Origin: Saccharopolyspora indica
GTDB lineage: Bacteria; Actinomycetota; Actinomycetes; Mycobacteriales; Pseudonocardiaceae
Direction of reading: 5' to 3'
Assembly: GCF_027853965.1 (NCBI RefSeq)
Contig: NZ_JAQGLB010000016.1
Location: 124,001-188,000 of the forward strand
DNA length: 64,000 nt
Each line of letters starts with the position of its first letter. Within the stretch, counting starts at the first letter, position 1. Position numbers and translations under genes: made by a program. This document shows positions 7,940 to 15,953 of the stretch, one piece after another. Below the pieces are notes generated by a model. The model was not told where the DNA came from and did no database searches. It saw nothing but the letters and a program-made list of their open reading frames with translations.

Positions 7940-8210
7940 ACGTCGGGTGAACGGATCCGGGGGGAACCGGACATATCCGATTGGGTTTGGGCATTGCGGC
8001 TCAAGATTCGGTAGGGTGGCTGGAACCAGCCCTCATGACACCTCGGTGGTGTCGTCGTGACGCCACCGCACACCACCCGTCCCGGGTGCGTACACACCGC
8101 GTTTGACCGCGCACTGCGCGTTGATCGTGATCGAAGCCACTCGCGACTGGCGTCACATTAAGGGGGGTCGGCGCAGCGCGAACACGGTCCGTGGTGCGAC
8201 CATGTGAAGC

Positions 8211-9533
8211 ATGGCTGGTAAATCCGATCCCACGCGGATTCTCATCCTCGGCGGCGGTTACGTCGGCATGTACACGGCACTTCAGCTGCAGAAGAAGCTG
8301 GGGCGCCGGGAAGCCTCCGTGACGGTCGTCGATCCTCAGCCGCACATGACCTACCAGCCCTTCCTCCCGGAAGCGGCAGCGGGCAACGTTGAGCCCCGCC
8401 ACGTGGTAGCGCCACTGCGACGAGTGTTGAAGCGGTGCCACGTGGTCACCGCCGCTGTCACCGAGATCAATCACGACCAGAAGGTCGTCACGGTCGACAA
8501 CCCGCAGACGGGTTCCGAGCAGATCGCCTACGACGTGCTCGTCGTGGCGCTGGGCTCGGTCTCCCGACTGCTGCCGATCCCCGGCCTCGCCGAGGAGGGC
8601 ATCGGGCTCAAGACCGTTGGCGAAGCGACCTACCTGCGCAACCACGTGCTGGGCAAGATGGACGCCGCGGCCAACACCGACGACGAGGAGCTGCGCAAGC
8701 GGCTGCTGACCTTCACCTTCGTCGGCGGTGGCTTCGCGGGCGTCGAGGCGCTGGCGGAGCTGGAGGACATGGCCCGCTTCGCGACGCGCTACTACGACAA
8801 CATCAAGGCCGACGACATGTCCTGGGTGCTCGTCGAGGCCGCTGGCCGGGTGATGCCCGAGGTCAGCGAGAAGATGGGCGTCTACGTCGTCAACGCCCTC
8901 GAAGAGCGCGGCATCAAGGTCTACCTGAACACCTTCCTGAAGTCGGTGGAGGGCGGCCACGCGGTGCTGTCCGACGGCACCGAGTTCGACACCGACACGC
9001 TGGTGTGGAACGCGGGCGTCAAGGCCAACCCGGTGCTGAAGAACAGCGACCTCCCGCTCGACGAGCGCGGCCGGGTCAAGGCCAGCGCGCACCTGCAGGT
9101 CGAGGGCCTGCCGGGCGTCTGGGCCGCTGGTGACTGTGCCGCGGTGCCGGACCTGTCGAAGACCGACGAGAACCCCGGCGCGACCTGCGCCCCGTCGGCT
9201 CAGCACGCGGTGCGGCAGGCCAACCAGCTGGCGAAGAACGTGCTGTCCTCGCTGCGCGGCAAGAAGACCAGCGAGTACCGGCACGCCTACGCCGGTTCGG
9301 TCGCGGGCATGGGGCTGTACAAGGGCGTCGCCGACGTCTACGGCTTCAAGGCCAAGGGCTTCGTGGCGTGGTTCATGCACCGCTCGTACCACGTGAGCCG
9401 GATGCCCACGTTCAACCGCAAGCTGCGCATCATCATCGACTGGACGCTGGCCTTCCTGTTCAAGCGGGAAGTGGTGTCCATGGGTCAGATCGAGAACCCG
9501 CGCGCCGCCTTCGAGCGGGCCGCGGAGAGCTGA
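8211..9533 (+). CDS. ndh: Type II NADH:quinone oxidoreductase (NDH-2)
   Basis: Single-subunit, non-proton-pumping NADH dehydrogenase of 440 residues that passes electrons from NADH to menaquinone at the inner face of the membrane. Features in order: FAD-binding Rossmann loop ILGGGYVGMYTALQL (residues about 10-30), quinone-side motif HMTYQPFLPEAAAG, NADH-binding loop FVGGGFAGVEALAELEDMA (about 170), the second FAD motif VWAAGDCAAVPD (about 305), and a C-terminal amphipathic region (IIIDWTLAFLFKREVV) for membrane attachment. It is monocistronic and is followed by a hairpin terminator-like structure. Confidence 0.95.
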   Translation: MAGKSDPTRILILGGGYVGMYTALQLQKKLGRREASVTVVDPQPHMTYQPFLPEAAAGNVEPRHVVAPLRRVLKRCHVVTAAVTEINHDQKVVTVDNPQTGSEQIAYDVLVVALGSVSRLLPIPGLAEEGIGLKTVGEATYLRNHVLGKMDAAANTDDEELRKRLLTFTFVGGGFAGVEALAELEDMARFATRYYDNIKADDMSWVLVEAAGRVMPEVSEKMGVYVVNALEERGIKVYLNTFLKSVEGGHAVLSDGTEFDTDTLVWNAGVKANPVLKNSDLPLDERGRVKASAHLQVEGLPGVWAAGDCAAVPDLSKTDENPGATCAPSAQHAVRQANQLAKNVLSSLRGKKTSEYRHAYAGSVAGMGLYKGVADVYGFKAKGFVAWFMHRSYHVSRMPTFNRKLRIIIDWTLAFLFKREVVSMGQIENPRAAFERAAES

Positions 9534-9571
9534 AAGCCTGTTGGTGGTTGCGTTGCTCAGGTGGTCGCTTG

Positions 9572-9732
9572 GCGGAACCTGAGTGCTTCCCTGGACTGCG
9601 GGTGCCCCTCCTGATGTATGACCGAATACACGGCGGAGGGGCCGTCCTCGCCAGGAAACACTCAGAACCCGCGGGTGGTCAACCTGCGTAAGTGGTCCAA
9701 GCGGCTGCCGCCGCTTACAAGGCGAGGACGGC
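9572..9732. repeat. Nested inverted-repeat element or structured RNA
   Basis: GCGGAACCTGAGTGCTTCCCTGG at 9572-9594 pairs imperfectly with 9651-9672 (starts CCAGGAAACACTCAG). Inside that hairpin, GCCCCTCC (9604-9611) pairs with GGAGGGGC (9635-9642). Downstream, GTAAGTGG (9688-9695) can pair with CCGCTTAC (9711-9718). GCCGTCCTCGCC (9641-9652) can alternatively pair with GGCGAGGACGGC (9721-9732). Overlapping alternatives suggest a switchable RNA or a palindromic mobile remnant. Confidence 0.55.
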
Positions 9733-9771
9733 TTCGCCGACAGGCCTGATCGGCCGGGAGCAACAGCGACG

Positions 9772-9806
9772 AAGCCGCGTGTCGCAGCCGGCACGCGGCT
9801 TTCTTG
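9772..9806 (+). terminator. Hairpin terminator downstream of ndh
   Basis: AAGCCGCGTG (9772-9781) and CACGCGGCTT (9792-9801) form a 10-bp perfect stem with a 10-base loop, followed by TCTTG. It has the right place to end ndh or the structured transcript. Confidence 0.65.
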
Positions 9807-9851
9807 CACTGTTGTTCTGCTCCGTGCGGGCTACTTGTTGATCAGATAGTC

Positions 9852-9880
9852 TTGACAGCCCGTAGCGAGTAATCGAAGAC
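9852..9880 (+). promoter_or_regulatory. Possible promoter for the small ORF/ATP-grasp pair
   Basis: A consensus TTGACA lies at 9852-9857. The -10 region 17-18 bases later (GAAGACT) is a poor match. AGTCTT and AAGACT flank it as an inverted repeat. The next gene starts at 9927. Confidence 0.3.
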
Positions 9881-9926
9881 TGTGCCTAGGTGTTCACCTG
9901 AATGGGTGCGTCATGCGGGGGAAGGG

Positions 9927-10055
9927 GTGAATCCCTTGACGCTGAAGGAACTGGCTGCGCTGCTGCGCAGCGGCGCGGTCGAGGAAGGTCCGCTCGCCGA
10001 TTTCGCGGCCGACTACCGCGAGGCGGCCAAGGTCTTCCGGAAGAAGGACGACTGA
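9927..10055 (+). CDS. 42-residue peptide coupled to ATP-grasp ligase, possible precursor
   Basis: Small open frame starting at GTG 9927 behind a GAAGGG ribosome site. It reads NPLTLKELAALLRSGAVEEG in its first half and ends in a charged tail rich in Asp/Glu and Lys/Arg (LADFAADYREAAKVFRKKDD). Its stop lies two bases before the ATP-grasp start, so the two are translationally coupled. Position, size and the acidic/lysine tail resemble a graspetide-type precursor (side-chain ester or amide crosslinks), but it has only one Thr and no Ser. It could instead be a small partner subunit. Confidence 0.6.
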   Translation: MNPLTLKELAALLRSGAVEEGPLADFAADYREAAKVFRKKDD

Positions 10056-10057
10056 CG

Positions 10058-11185
10058 ATGGCATCGGCCGAGGGGCAGCCCACCGACGCCGGGGGCTTCT
10101 CCGAGCCGTCGCTGCGCCCCACGCCGATGCTGCTCCAGGGGCAGGACTACTTCTTCCGCGCCCCCGACACCCCGCTGGACTTCCAGGAGCGGATGTTCGG
10201 CGCGGACATGGTCGTCGACGAACCGGGCGATCCGGTTCCGTGCGTGCTGGTGCTGGCCCGCGCCGCCGACATGGAGATGAACCAGCTCTCCCTGGCGCTC
10301 GCCGAGCACGACATCCGCATGGTCCGCATCGACGCCGACCGCTGCCTGGACCTGCCGCTCACCATCTACACCGACACGCCGCTGATCGAGTTCCAGCGCT
10401 GGCTGCTGCGCCCGCTGCTGGTCTGGCGGCGGCACTTCGACATCGACGCGGTGCCCGCCGACCCGACCACCGTGCACGGCGCCTACGTCCGCGAGCAGTG
10501 GCGGGCGGTGGCCAACTGGCTGTCCTGCCGCGACGACTGGGACCGGGTCAACTCGGTGCGCGTCAGCGAGCACCTCGACCGGCTGACCCAGCTGCAGGAC
10601 GCGGCCGCGGTCGGCCTGCGGGTGCCGCGCACCGCGGTGACCACGATGCCCGGCCGCAGTCGCCCCGGCGGTGGCCGCTGCATCGTCAAGACGGCAGGCC
10701 ACCACCTGCTCGAACCCGAGCCCGGCGCGCTGCGCGGGCTGTTCCCGCAGCCGCTGGACATCCGCCGCTCCGGTGAGACCCGCGAACCGGCTCCGGTGCT
10801 GGTGCAGCAGTACGTCGAGGCGGACCGCGAGCTGCGCGTGTTCGTGGTCGGCGACCGCACGATCGGCTTCGAGGTGCAGAAGCTGGACCCGGCGCAGCTG
10901 TGGGTCGACCCGGACTCGGTGGTGGTCGAACCGGCGGAGGTCCCCGAGCAGCTGTCCGAGCGCCTGCTGGAGCTGTGCCGGAACTGGGGTCTGGGCGTGG
11001 CGGGCTTCGACCTGCTGGGCGTCGGCGACGACTGGGTGTTCCTGGAGGTCAACGTCAACTGCGACTGGCGCTGGTTCGAGCACCGGGCGGAGTCGACCGC
11101 GGTCTCCACCGCCGTCCACGACTGGATCAGAACCCGCTTCCAGGAGCTCCTGGAAGCGGCGCCCGGAGGGTGGGGCCGTTGGTGA
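10058..11185 (+). CDS. ATP-grasp ligase, MvdD/graspetide-maturase-like
   Basis: Protein of 375 residues. The N-terminal domain has the layout of ribosomal-peptide ATP-grasp maturases: PCVLVLARAADMEMNQLSLA, IRMVRIDADRCLDL, then LLVWRRHFD. The ATP-grasp core includes RCIVKTAGHH (nucleotide-binding Lys), VLVQQYVEADRELRVFVVGD and GFDLLGVGDDWVFLEVNVN, which carries the metal-binding E and N. It should activate a carboxylate as acyl phosphate for ligation to an amine or hydroxyl. ATG 10058 follows the 42-residue ORF directly. A RimK-type ligase of a small molecule is the main alternative. Confidence 0.78.
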   Translation: MASAEGQPTDAGGFSEPSLRPTPMLLQGQDYFFRAPDTPLDFQERMFGADMVVDEPGDPVPCVLVLARAADMEMNQLSLALAEHDIRMVRIDADRCLDLPLTIYTDTPLIEFQRWLLRPLLVWRRHFDIDAVPADPTTVHGAYVREQWRAVANWLSCRDDWDRVNSVRVSEHLDRLTQLQDAAAVGLRVPRTAVTTMPGRSRPGGGRCIVKTAGHHLLEPEPGALRGLFPQPLDIRRSGETREPAPVLVQQYVEADRELRVFVVGDRTIGFEVQKLDPAQLWVDPDSVVVEPAEVPEQLSERLLELCRNWGLGVAGFDLLGVGDDWVFLEVNVNCDWRWFEHRAESTAVSTAVHDWIRTRFQELLEAAPGGWGRW

Positions 11186-11566
11186 ACCAACCGGCCAGGT
11201 GCGAATTACCGGAACCGGGAACCGATCCGGGCGCTCCTGCGTCGTAGTGGTGCGGTCGGCTCCGCGCCGGCCACCGGCCCCCGTAGCCCAACTGGCAGAG
11301 GCAGACGACTTAAAATCGTCCAAGTGTCGGTTCGAACCCGACCGGGGGCACTCATCAGCGCAGGTCGCGGTCTTGCGGCCAGCTGGCTCGGCACGCCCGA
11401 TCGGGCGGCCCTTCTTCGCGGTGTTGATCCGATCCGCTGAACCCGCTGCCCACTGGGGGTGCTTTGTTCGGTTGGAACTGCAGCAGAACTTCGTGCGCGG
11501 TAGGCAGTTCGGTGAATAGCTCGCGATACCCGCTCGGCCCGGACCGGGTGGGCGAGGAGGGTTCGC
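11186..11566. other. Intergenic stretch containing only the tRNA
   Basis: Apart from the tRNA at 11277-11350, no coding sequence is supported in this 381-base stretch. The ORFs that cross it are out-of-frame shadows with poor composition. A weak hairpin follows the ATP-grasp stop. Confidence 0.6.
11277..11350 (+). tRNA. tRNA with UAA anticodon (Leu), short variable loop
   Basis: A complete 74-base cloverleaf: acceptor GCCCCCG (11277-11283) with CGGGGGC (11343-11349), D arm, anticodon stem GACGA/TCGTC with loop CTTAAAA (11309-11315, anticodon TAA at 11311-11313), 5-base variable loop CAAGT, T arm GTCGG-TTCGAAC-CCGAC, and discriminator A at 11350. No CCA is encoded. The anticodon reads UUA, the leucine codon that bldA reads in actinomycetes. 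However, normal bacterial tRNA-Leu is class II with a long variable arm, and this one is class I-shaped. Confidence 0.88.
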
Positions 11567-12007
11567 ATGGACGTCGCCATGTCGGTTGCCGATCGAGAGG
11601 ACTTCCTCGCCGAGCCGTGGATCGGGGTGCTCGCGGTTCGCGACTCGCGCGGTGACCGCGCTCCGCTGCAGGTCCCGGTTTGGTACGACTACCGGCCCGG
11701 CGGCGATGTCGTGGTGGTCATGGGGCAGTCCAGCTTGAAAGCCCGCCTCATCCGCGAGTCGGGGCGATTCACCTTGTGCGCGCAGGATCCGGTGATGCCG
11801 CCGCGGTACGTGAGCGTGGAGGGGCCGGTGATCGCCATCGACGAGCCGATGGATCCCGCGGTTTTCGAGGCGATGGCGCATCGCTATCTCGAACCGGAGG
11901 AAGCGGAGAGCTGCCTGAAGCGCAATCGAATGCTTTCGGAGGAGCAGATCGCCGTCCGGATGCGGCCCGAGCACTGGTGGACCACCGACTACCGCAAGAT
12001 CGGCTGA
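11567..12007 (+). CDS. Pyridoxamine 5'-phosphate oxidase-family flavin protein
   Basis: Split-barrel flavin-binding protein of 146 residues. Signatures: EPWIGVLAVRDSRGDRAPLQVPVWYDYRPGG (strands 1-3, positions about 16-46), then VVMGQSSLKARLIRESGRFTLCAQ, a cofactor-binding stretch, and RYVSVEGPV. The C-terminal MRPEHWWTTDYRK fits the FMN/F420-dependent TIGR03618-like group. A GAGGAGGGTTCGC ribosome site precedes ATG 11567. The substrate is unknown. Confidence 0.82.
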   Translation: MDVAMSVADREDFLAEPWIGVLAVRDSRGDRAPLQVPVWYDYRPGGDVVVVMGQSSLKARLIRESGRFTLCAQDPVMPPRYVSVEGPVIAIDEPMDPAVFEAMAHRYLEPEEAESCLKRNRMLSEEQIAVRMRPEHWWTTDYRKIG

Positions 12008-12316
12008 CCGCGTGCCGGTACCCGGAATTCGAGTCGGTCGTTTGTGGACACTCGTCCGGTGGAACGGTGGACTCGGTCGGGTAGCGTGGAGTTTCTCCCG
12101 TGGTTCAACGGATTCTCGTTCACTAGCTTCGGGGAATGGTCACGCGCCATCCCGGGGCGCACCACTTCGCGAGGCACTCGGGCGCGATCACCGCGTTGAC
12201 GTGCGCAGCGGTCGGTCCCAGAGGTTCGTGATCCCCGGTGTCGCGGGACCGAGGGGATCCGACGGCCACCGGCTCCACCCGGTCCGCCGGTGCCGAGTCC
12301 GAGGAGAGGAGCCGAA
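12008..12316. other. Gene-free upstream region of the MDR reductase
   Basis: No coding sequence is supported in these 309 bases. A TAGCGT hexamer near 12083 could be a -10 element, but no convincing -35 is spaced from it. The end carries the purine-rich ribosome site GAGGAGAGGAG for the next gene. Confidence 0.5.
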
Positions 12317-13372
12317 GTGAAGATCGAGAAGTGGGTCATCCGGGAGCACGTCGAGGGCGTGCCGGACGCGGACCGGATCTACGAGAAGGTGGTGGAGGAC
12401 GTCGAGGTGGATCTCGCCGATGACGAGATGCTGCTCGAGGTCCGCTACCTCTCCCTCGAACCGCACCTGCAGGGCATCACGTTGAACATGCAGATCGGCG
12501 AGCCCGCGGGCGCGGATTCGATCATGGAGGTCGTGCAGGCCGGTCCGCGTGCGCGGTTCGAGGTGGGCGATCTGGTGGAGGGCTGGGGCGGCTGGCGGAC
12601 GCACCTGGTCAGCACCGGCGCAGGCGGGCGGCTGTGGGAGGGCAGGTTCCCGCTGGTCGTCCCGCCCTTCCGCAAGCTGGACCCGCAGAACTACGACGAC
12701 GCGCTCCCGCTCTCGACGGCGTTGGGGGTCATGGGCAGCACCGGCATGACCGCGTGGGGCACCATGACGAAGTTCCTGGCGGTGGAGCCCGGTGACACGA
12801 TGCTGATCAGCGGTGCCTCCGGCAGCCTCGGGTCGCTGGTCGGCCAGCTCGCCAAGCGCGCCGGGGCCCGCGTCGTCGGCACGACGACCTCGCCGGGGAA
12901 GAAGACCTACATGCGCGAGCTCGGTTTCGACGAGGTGCTCGTGTACCGGCACGGTGATCCCGTGGACGAGGTGCGCGCCGCGCTCCGGGCGGCGGCACCT
13001 GACGGCATCGACAAGTACTTCGACAACCTCGGCGGGGCCATCACCGATGCCGTGTTCACCTGGCTCAACAAGCACAGCCAGGTCGCGGTGTGCTGGCAGT
13101 GGGGGAACCAGATCTGCGGCGACGAGGTCGGGCCGCGCCTGCTGCAGCACATCATGTACCCGCAGACCACCATCCGCGGCATCTACGTCATCGAGTGGTT
13201 CACCGAGTCGAACTGGAACGCCCTGCACGAGGAGCTCGGCGGCCTGATCCGGCGCGGGGAGATCCGCTACGACCAGACGATCTACCACGGCATCGACGCG
13301 ATTCCGGCCGCCTACCAGAGCGTTTTCACCAGCGGCTCGGCCAACCGCGGGAAGGTGCTGGTGGAGCTCTGA
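12317..13372 (+). CDS. NADP-dependent zinc-independent MDR oxidoreductase
   Basis: Medium-chain reductase of 351 residues of the leukotriene B4 dehydrogenase/CurA type, which reduces enones using NADPH. Visible: LEPHLQGITLNMQIG in the catalytic domain, GVMGSTGMTAWGTMTKFL, the cofactor loop LISGASGSLGSLVGQLAKRAGARVVG (about residue 160), KYFDNLGGAITDAVF and GKVLVEL at the end. Zinc-binding cysteines are absent. GTG 12317 is preferred over ATG 12290 because GAGGAGAGGAG sits just upstream. Confidence 0.87.
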   Translation: MKIEKWVIREHVEGVPDADRIYEKVVEDVEVDLADDEMLLEVRYLSLEPHLQGITLNMQIGEPAGADSIMEVVQAGPRARFEVGDLVEGWGGWRTHLVSTGAGGRLWEGRFPLVVPPFRKLDPQNYDDALPLSTALGVMGSTGMTAWGTMTKFLAVEPGDTMLISGASGSLGSLVGQLAKRAGARVVGTTTSPGKKTYMRELGFDEVLVYRHGDPVDEVRAALRAAAPDGIDKYFDNLGGAITDAVFTWLNKHSQVAVCWQWGNQICGDEVGPRLLQHIMYPQTTIRGIYVIEWFTESNWNALHEELGGLIRRGEIRYDQTIYHGIDAIPAAYQSVFTSGSANRGKVLVEL

Positions 13373-13380
13373 AGCGCGCA

Positions 13381-13412
13381 GAGCTCCGCTGGATCGCGCT
13401 CCGGCGGAGCTC
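13381..13412. terminator. Bidirectional terminator-like hairpin
   Basis: GAGCTCCGC (13381-13389) and GCGGAGCTC (13404-13412) form a 9-bp perfect stem between the converging MDR gene and the membrane-protein gene. Confidence 0.55.
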
Positions 13413-13424
13413 CCGGGCCGTGCT

Positions 13425-14294
13425 TCATGCCGTCTTCCGGCGGCCGGTGTCCTTCGGCGATCCGCCGAAAGACAAGAACGCCAGCGCGGGGGCCATCGTG
13501 AGACCTGCGCTGACCGCGGCTGTGGTGGCAGGCGTGGCGACGGCGAGACCGGCGAGGGCTGCTGCGGTGACGAGCGCGACGACGGCACCGTACGCGGCGA
13601 TGGTGATGCGGATCAGGCGCAGCCGTTCCACCTCCGGCCGTCGGGTGCGGCTCAGCAGCCAGGCCAGGGCGGGCAACAGCAGGACGGCGTGCATGGTGAC
13701 GGCATGGGCGGGGCGCAGGAATCCTGCCGACTGGTAGGCCTCGGCCAAGCGCCCGGCGCCCCCGAGCATCAGTCCCCGGACGATCATCACCGCTCCGGTC
13801 GCCATGGAGGCGGTGAGCGCCACGAGCCCGGCGCGGAGCGCGAGCCGCATGCTGGGCGCGGCAGCCGGGTTGGGGCGCAGCGCGGCGATGGTGAGTGCGA
13901 CGACGACCACGACGAGCGTGACTCCGCCGGCTGCGAGGACGCGGGTGATCGCGGTGTCGAAGGCGGTCTCGGTGTTGAAGTGGGACGGGACGCCGCGCCA
14001 CGCCTGCAGGGTTATCAGGCCGGTCTCCAGCAGGGAAGCGGCGGTGAACGCACTCAGGAGGAGAGCGCGGGTGCGCGCTGCGAGCGGGAGGAGCCGGCAG
14101 ATCCAGGCAGCGGTCAGCACGCTGACCCCGAAGGACAGCCCGAACGTGATCGGCTTCCGCCAGGAGACAGGACCGTCCCACGGGCCGCCGGAGAGCAGCA
14201 GGACGACGGTGTGGACGGCAGCGGAGGCGAGCAGCAGGAGCCCTGCGGCGACGGGGAACTGCCGGGTCGAGCGCAGCAGTGCGGTGGCGGTCAT
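13425..14294 (-). CDS. Hypothetical multi-pass membrane protein
   Basis: Protein of 289 residues with about eight hydrophobic segments (for example FPVAAGLLLLASAAVHTVVLL, GVTLVVVVVALTIAAL, ITIAAYGAVVALVTAAALAG) and a polar C-terminus. I do not recognise a named family. WRKPITFGLSFGVS resembles a segment seen in uncharacterised actinobacterial membrane proteins. Its ATG overlaps the upstream gene's stop by four bases (ATGA, 14291-14294), so the two hydrophobic proteins are coupled and may act together. Confidence 0.72.
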   Translation of the reverse strand: MTATALLRSTRQFPVAAGLLLLASAAVHTVVLLLSGGPWDGPVSWRKPITFGLSFGVSVLTAAWICRLLPLAARTRALLLSAFTAASLLETGLITLQAWRGVPSHFNTETAFDTAITRVLAAGGVTLVVVVVALTIAALRPNPAAAPSMRLALRAGLVALTASMATGAVMIVRGLMLGGAGRLAEAYQSAGFLRPAHAVTMHAVLLLPALAWLLSRTRRPEVERLRLIRITIAAYGAVVALVTAAALAGLAVATPATTAAVSAGLTMAPALAFLSFGGSPKDTGRRKTA

Positions 14295-14956
14295 GCGCTC
14301 ACCTCCCGGCGCGAGCGGGCCAGTGCGAACGCGGCCCACACCAGCCAGGCGGTGCCGCCGAAGCGGACGACGGGCAGCAGGTAGCTGAACCCGAAGACCA
14401 GGAGCATGAGGGTCGCGGCGAAACCGGCGGCGGCGATGACCAACCCGGTCGTGGCGCAGGCGCGCGGCAGCAGCCCGCTCCCGCGGACCGCCAGGCAGGT
14501 GCCCGCCGCGAGGAGCGCGAAGGACACCGCGTACCCGAGGCCGCCGGTGAGGAAGGACAGGTCTGCCATGGCGCGGGCCAGCGCTGCGGGCGAGTCCTCC
14601 GGGAGCCTGCCGAGGGCCCAGGTGAGCGCGGCGCTGGAGGCCAGCGAGCCGGTGGCCAGCACTCCGCCGGCGAAGGCCGTCGCGGCCCCTGCGGCGGATT
14701 GCTCCCGCCGCACCAGCCGGGACAGGAGAGCGGCGATCGGCACCACGAGCACGGCGGCTACGACCAGCAGGAAGGCGCCCAGGTCGATCGCTGTGCCGTG
14801 GTCGTGCACGTAGTAGCGCAAGAGGTCGTCGCCGGAGGTGCCGGGCTGCGGGGTGGCGCTGTTGGCCACGACGTAGGCGGCGGTGAGCACGGCGTAGGTG
14901 AGCGTGGCGATGAGCAGTGGGACGGCGCCCCGGAGCGGGGAAGCAGGTGCGGACAT
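14291..14956 (-). CDS. Hypothetical membrane protein
   Basis: Protein of 221 residues with about six membrane segments (LLIATLTYAVLTAAYVVAN, LGAFLLVVAAVLVVPIAALL, YAVSFALLAAGTCLAV, TTGLVIAAAGFAATLMLLVF and others) and a short extracytoplasmic loop (NSATPQPGTSGDDLLRYYVH). Its family is not recognised. It is the first gene of a two-gene operon with the membrane protein at 13425-14294. Two palindromes upstream (15041-15091) may regulate it. Confidence 0.72.
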   Translation of the reverse strand: MSAPASPLRGAVPLLIATLTYAVLTAAYVVANSATPQPGTSGDDLLRYYVHDHGTAIDLGAFLLVVAAVLVVPIAALLSRLVRREQSAAGAATAFAGGVLATGSLASSAALTWALGRLPEDSPAALARAMADLSFLTGGLGYAVSFALLAAGTCLAVRGSGLLPRACATTGLVIAAAGFAATLMLLVFGFSYLLPVVRFGGTAWLVWAAFALARSRREVSA

Positions 14957-15040
14957 GACGTCTCCTGGATCGTCGGCGAACGGCTTCGCGTCAGCCCGAC
15001 CGGGCCCGGACGCGGAGAAATGATCAGCCGACAGGGGGCG

Positions 15041-15091
15041 TCAGCGCGTCATCGCCAGCGCTGATCCGCGCGTACGCAGCGCTGCGTACGC
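15041..15091. promoter_or_regulatory. Two palindromes including a 22-bp perfect one
   Basis: TCAGCGC (15041-15047) pairs with GCGCTGA (15058-15064). Immediately after, 15070-15091 is a perfect 22-base palindrome with half-site GCGTACGCAGC. It lies between the start of the membrane-protein operon and the end of the LuxR gene, so it may be an operator or a terminator. GTACGC motifs recur near 15105 and 20828-20842. Confidence 0.55.
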
Positions 15092-15129
15092 CGCGAACGC
15101 CCCGGTACGCGAGCGCGGCGGACCGCTGA

Positions 15130-15849
15130 TCACGCCGGGCGGCATCCGACCTGGTACGCGGTGTCCGGCTGCCTGGTGGACGTGCTGAACTCGCGGAACA
15201 GGTGCGTTCGGCTGGGCATGTCCAGCTTCTGCAGGATGCTGCTCACGTAGTTCTTGACCGTCTGGCGGGCCAGGAACAGTTCTTCGGCGATCTCCTCGTT
15301 GGTCATTCGGCGCAGCAGCATTGCGAAGACCTCCTTTTCCCGGTTCGTGAGCGCCGGGTGCTGATCGGTGGATCGCAATGGTGCGAAAGAAGTCTCTTCG
15401 GCTCGGTCGCCGAGATACCAGCTGCGCTTTCCGCGCGCGGCGTCGAGCACCGCGTCGACCAGGGTCGCGGGTTCCACCGACTTGTGCAGGAATGACAGGG
15501 CGCCCACGGAAATCGCGCGCACCACGGAAGGTGCCGCCGAATCCGCGGCCAGCACGATCAGCCGCGCGGTGCTGCCGAGCCCGCGGAGGTCCAGCGAGGC
15601 CGCCAGTTCCAGGTCCGAGACGACCACCTGCGGTCGGTGCCGTTCAACCAGCTCCAGGCAGGTTCGCGTGGATCCTCCGGTGCCGCGCACCGAAACGTGC
15701 TGGTGCACCGAGTCGAGCACGTTCTTGACCGCCAGCCTGAACAGCGGGTGCGGATCGACCACGATGGCCGGCACCGCGGTGCGGTGAATGTGTGCGCACA
15801 CTTGTCTCCCGATGAGGTTGCGTTCATCTTGGTATGAAGTTATGTTCAT
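15130..15849 (-). CDS. Orphan NarL/LuxR-type response regulator, probable cluster regulator
   Basis: DNA-binding regulator of 239 residues. A receiver domain (about residues 27-140) shows VVDPHPLFRLAVKNVLD, a phosphorylatable Asp position in VVVSDLELAASLD and the Lys in LSFLHKSVEP. A LuxR-type HTH ends the protein (LTNREKEVFAMLLRRMTNEEI, then LARQTVKNYVSSILQKLDM). No sensor kinase is adjacent. The DDP-type acidic cluster is reduced to VDPHP, so it may work without phosphorylation, as many antibiotic-cluster regulators do. It is divergent from the 16116-28313 operon. Confidence 0.87.
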   Translation of the reverse strand: MNITSYQDERNLIGRQVCAHIHRTAVPAIVVDPHPLFRLAVKNVLDSVHQHVSVRGTGGSTRTCLELVERHRPQVVVSDLELAASLDLRGLGSTARLIVLAADSAAPSVVRAISVGALSFLHKSVEPATLVDAVLDAARGKRSWYLGDRAEETSFAPLRSTDQHPALTNREKEVFAMLLRRMTNEEIAEELFLARQTVKNYVSSILQKLDMPSRTHLFREFSTSTRQPDTAYQVGCRPA

Positions 15850-15953
15850 TTTCGCGATGGCTCCCTCGTTGATCGTTCACGAACGAACCGGGCATTCCCG
15901 ATCATAACGATCATGGCAATGGATTGGGATGCTCCTGCAGATTGAGTACTGCT

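Larger units (their letters stand above)
9534..9926. other. Gene-free stretch rich in secondary structure
   Basis: No supported coding sequence lies here. It holds a long imperfect hairpin (9572-9672), further stems to 9732, a terminator-like hairpin (9772-9801) and a TTGACA promoter element near 9852. Together these make it the most structured intergenic region in the window. Confidence 0.6.

Noticed and set aside
11464..11655. Short plus-strand frame after the tRNA
   Set aside because: Out of frame with the flavin protein, with weak codon bias and no ribosome site.
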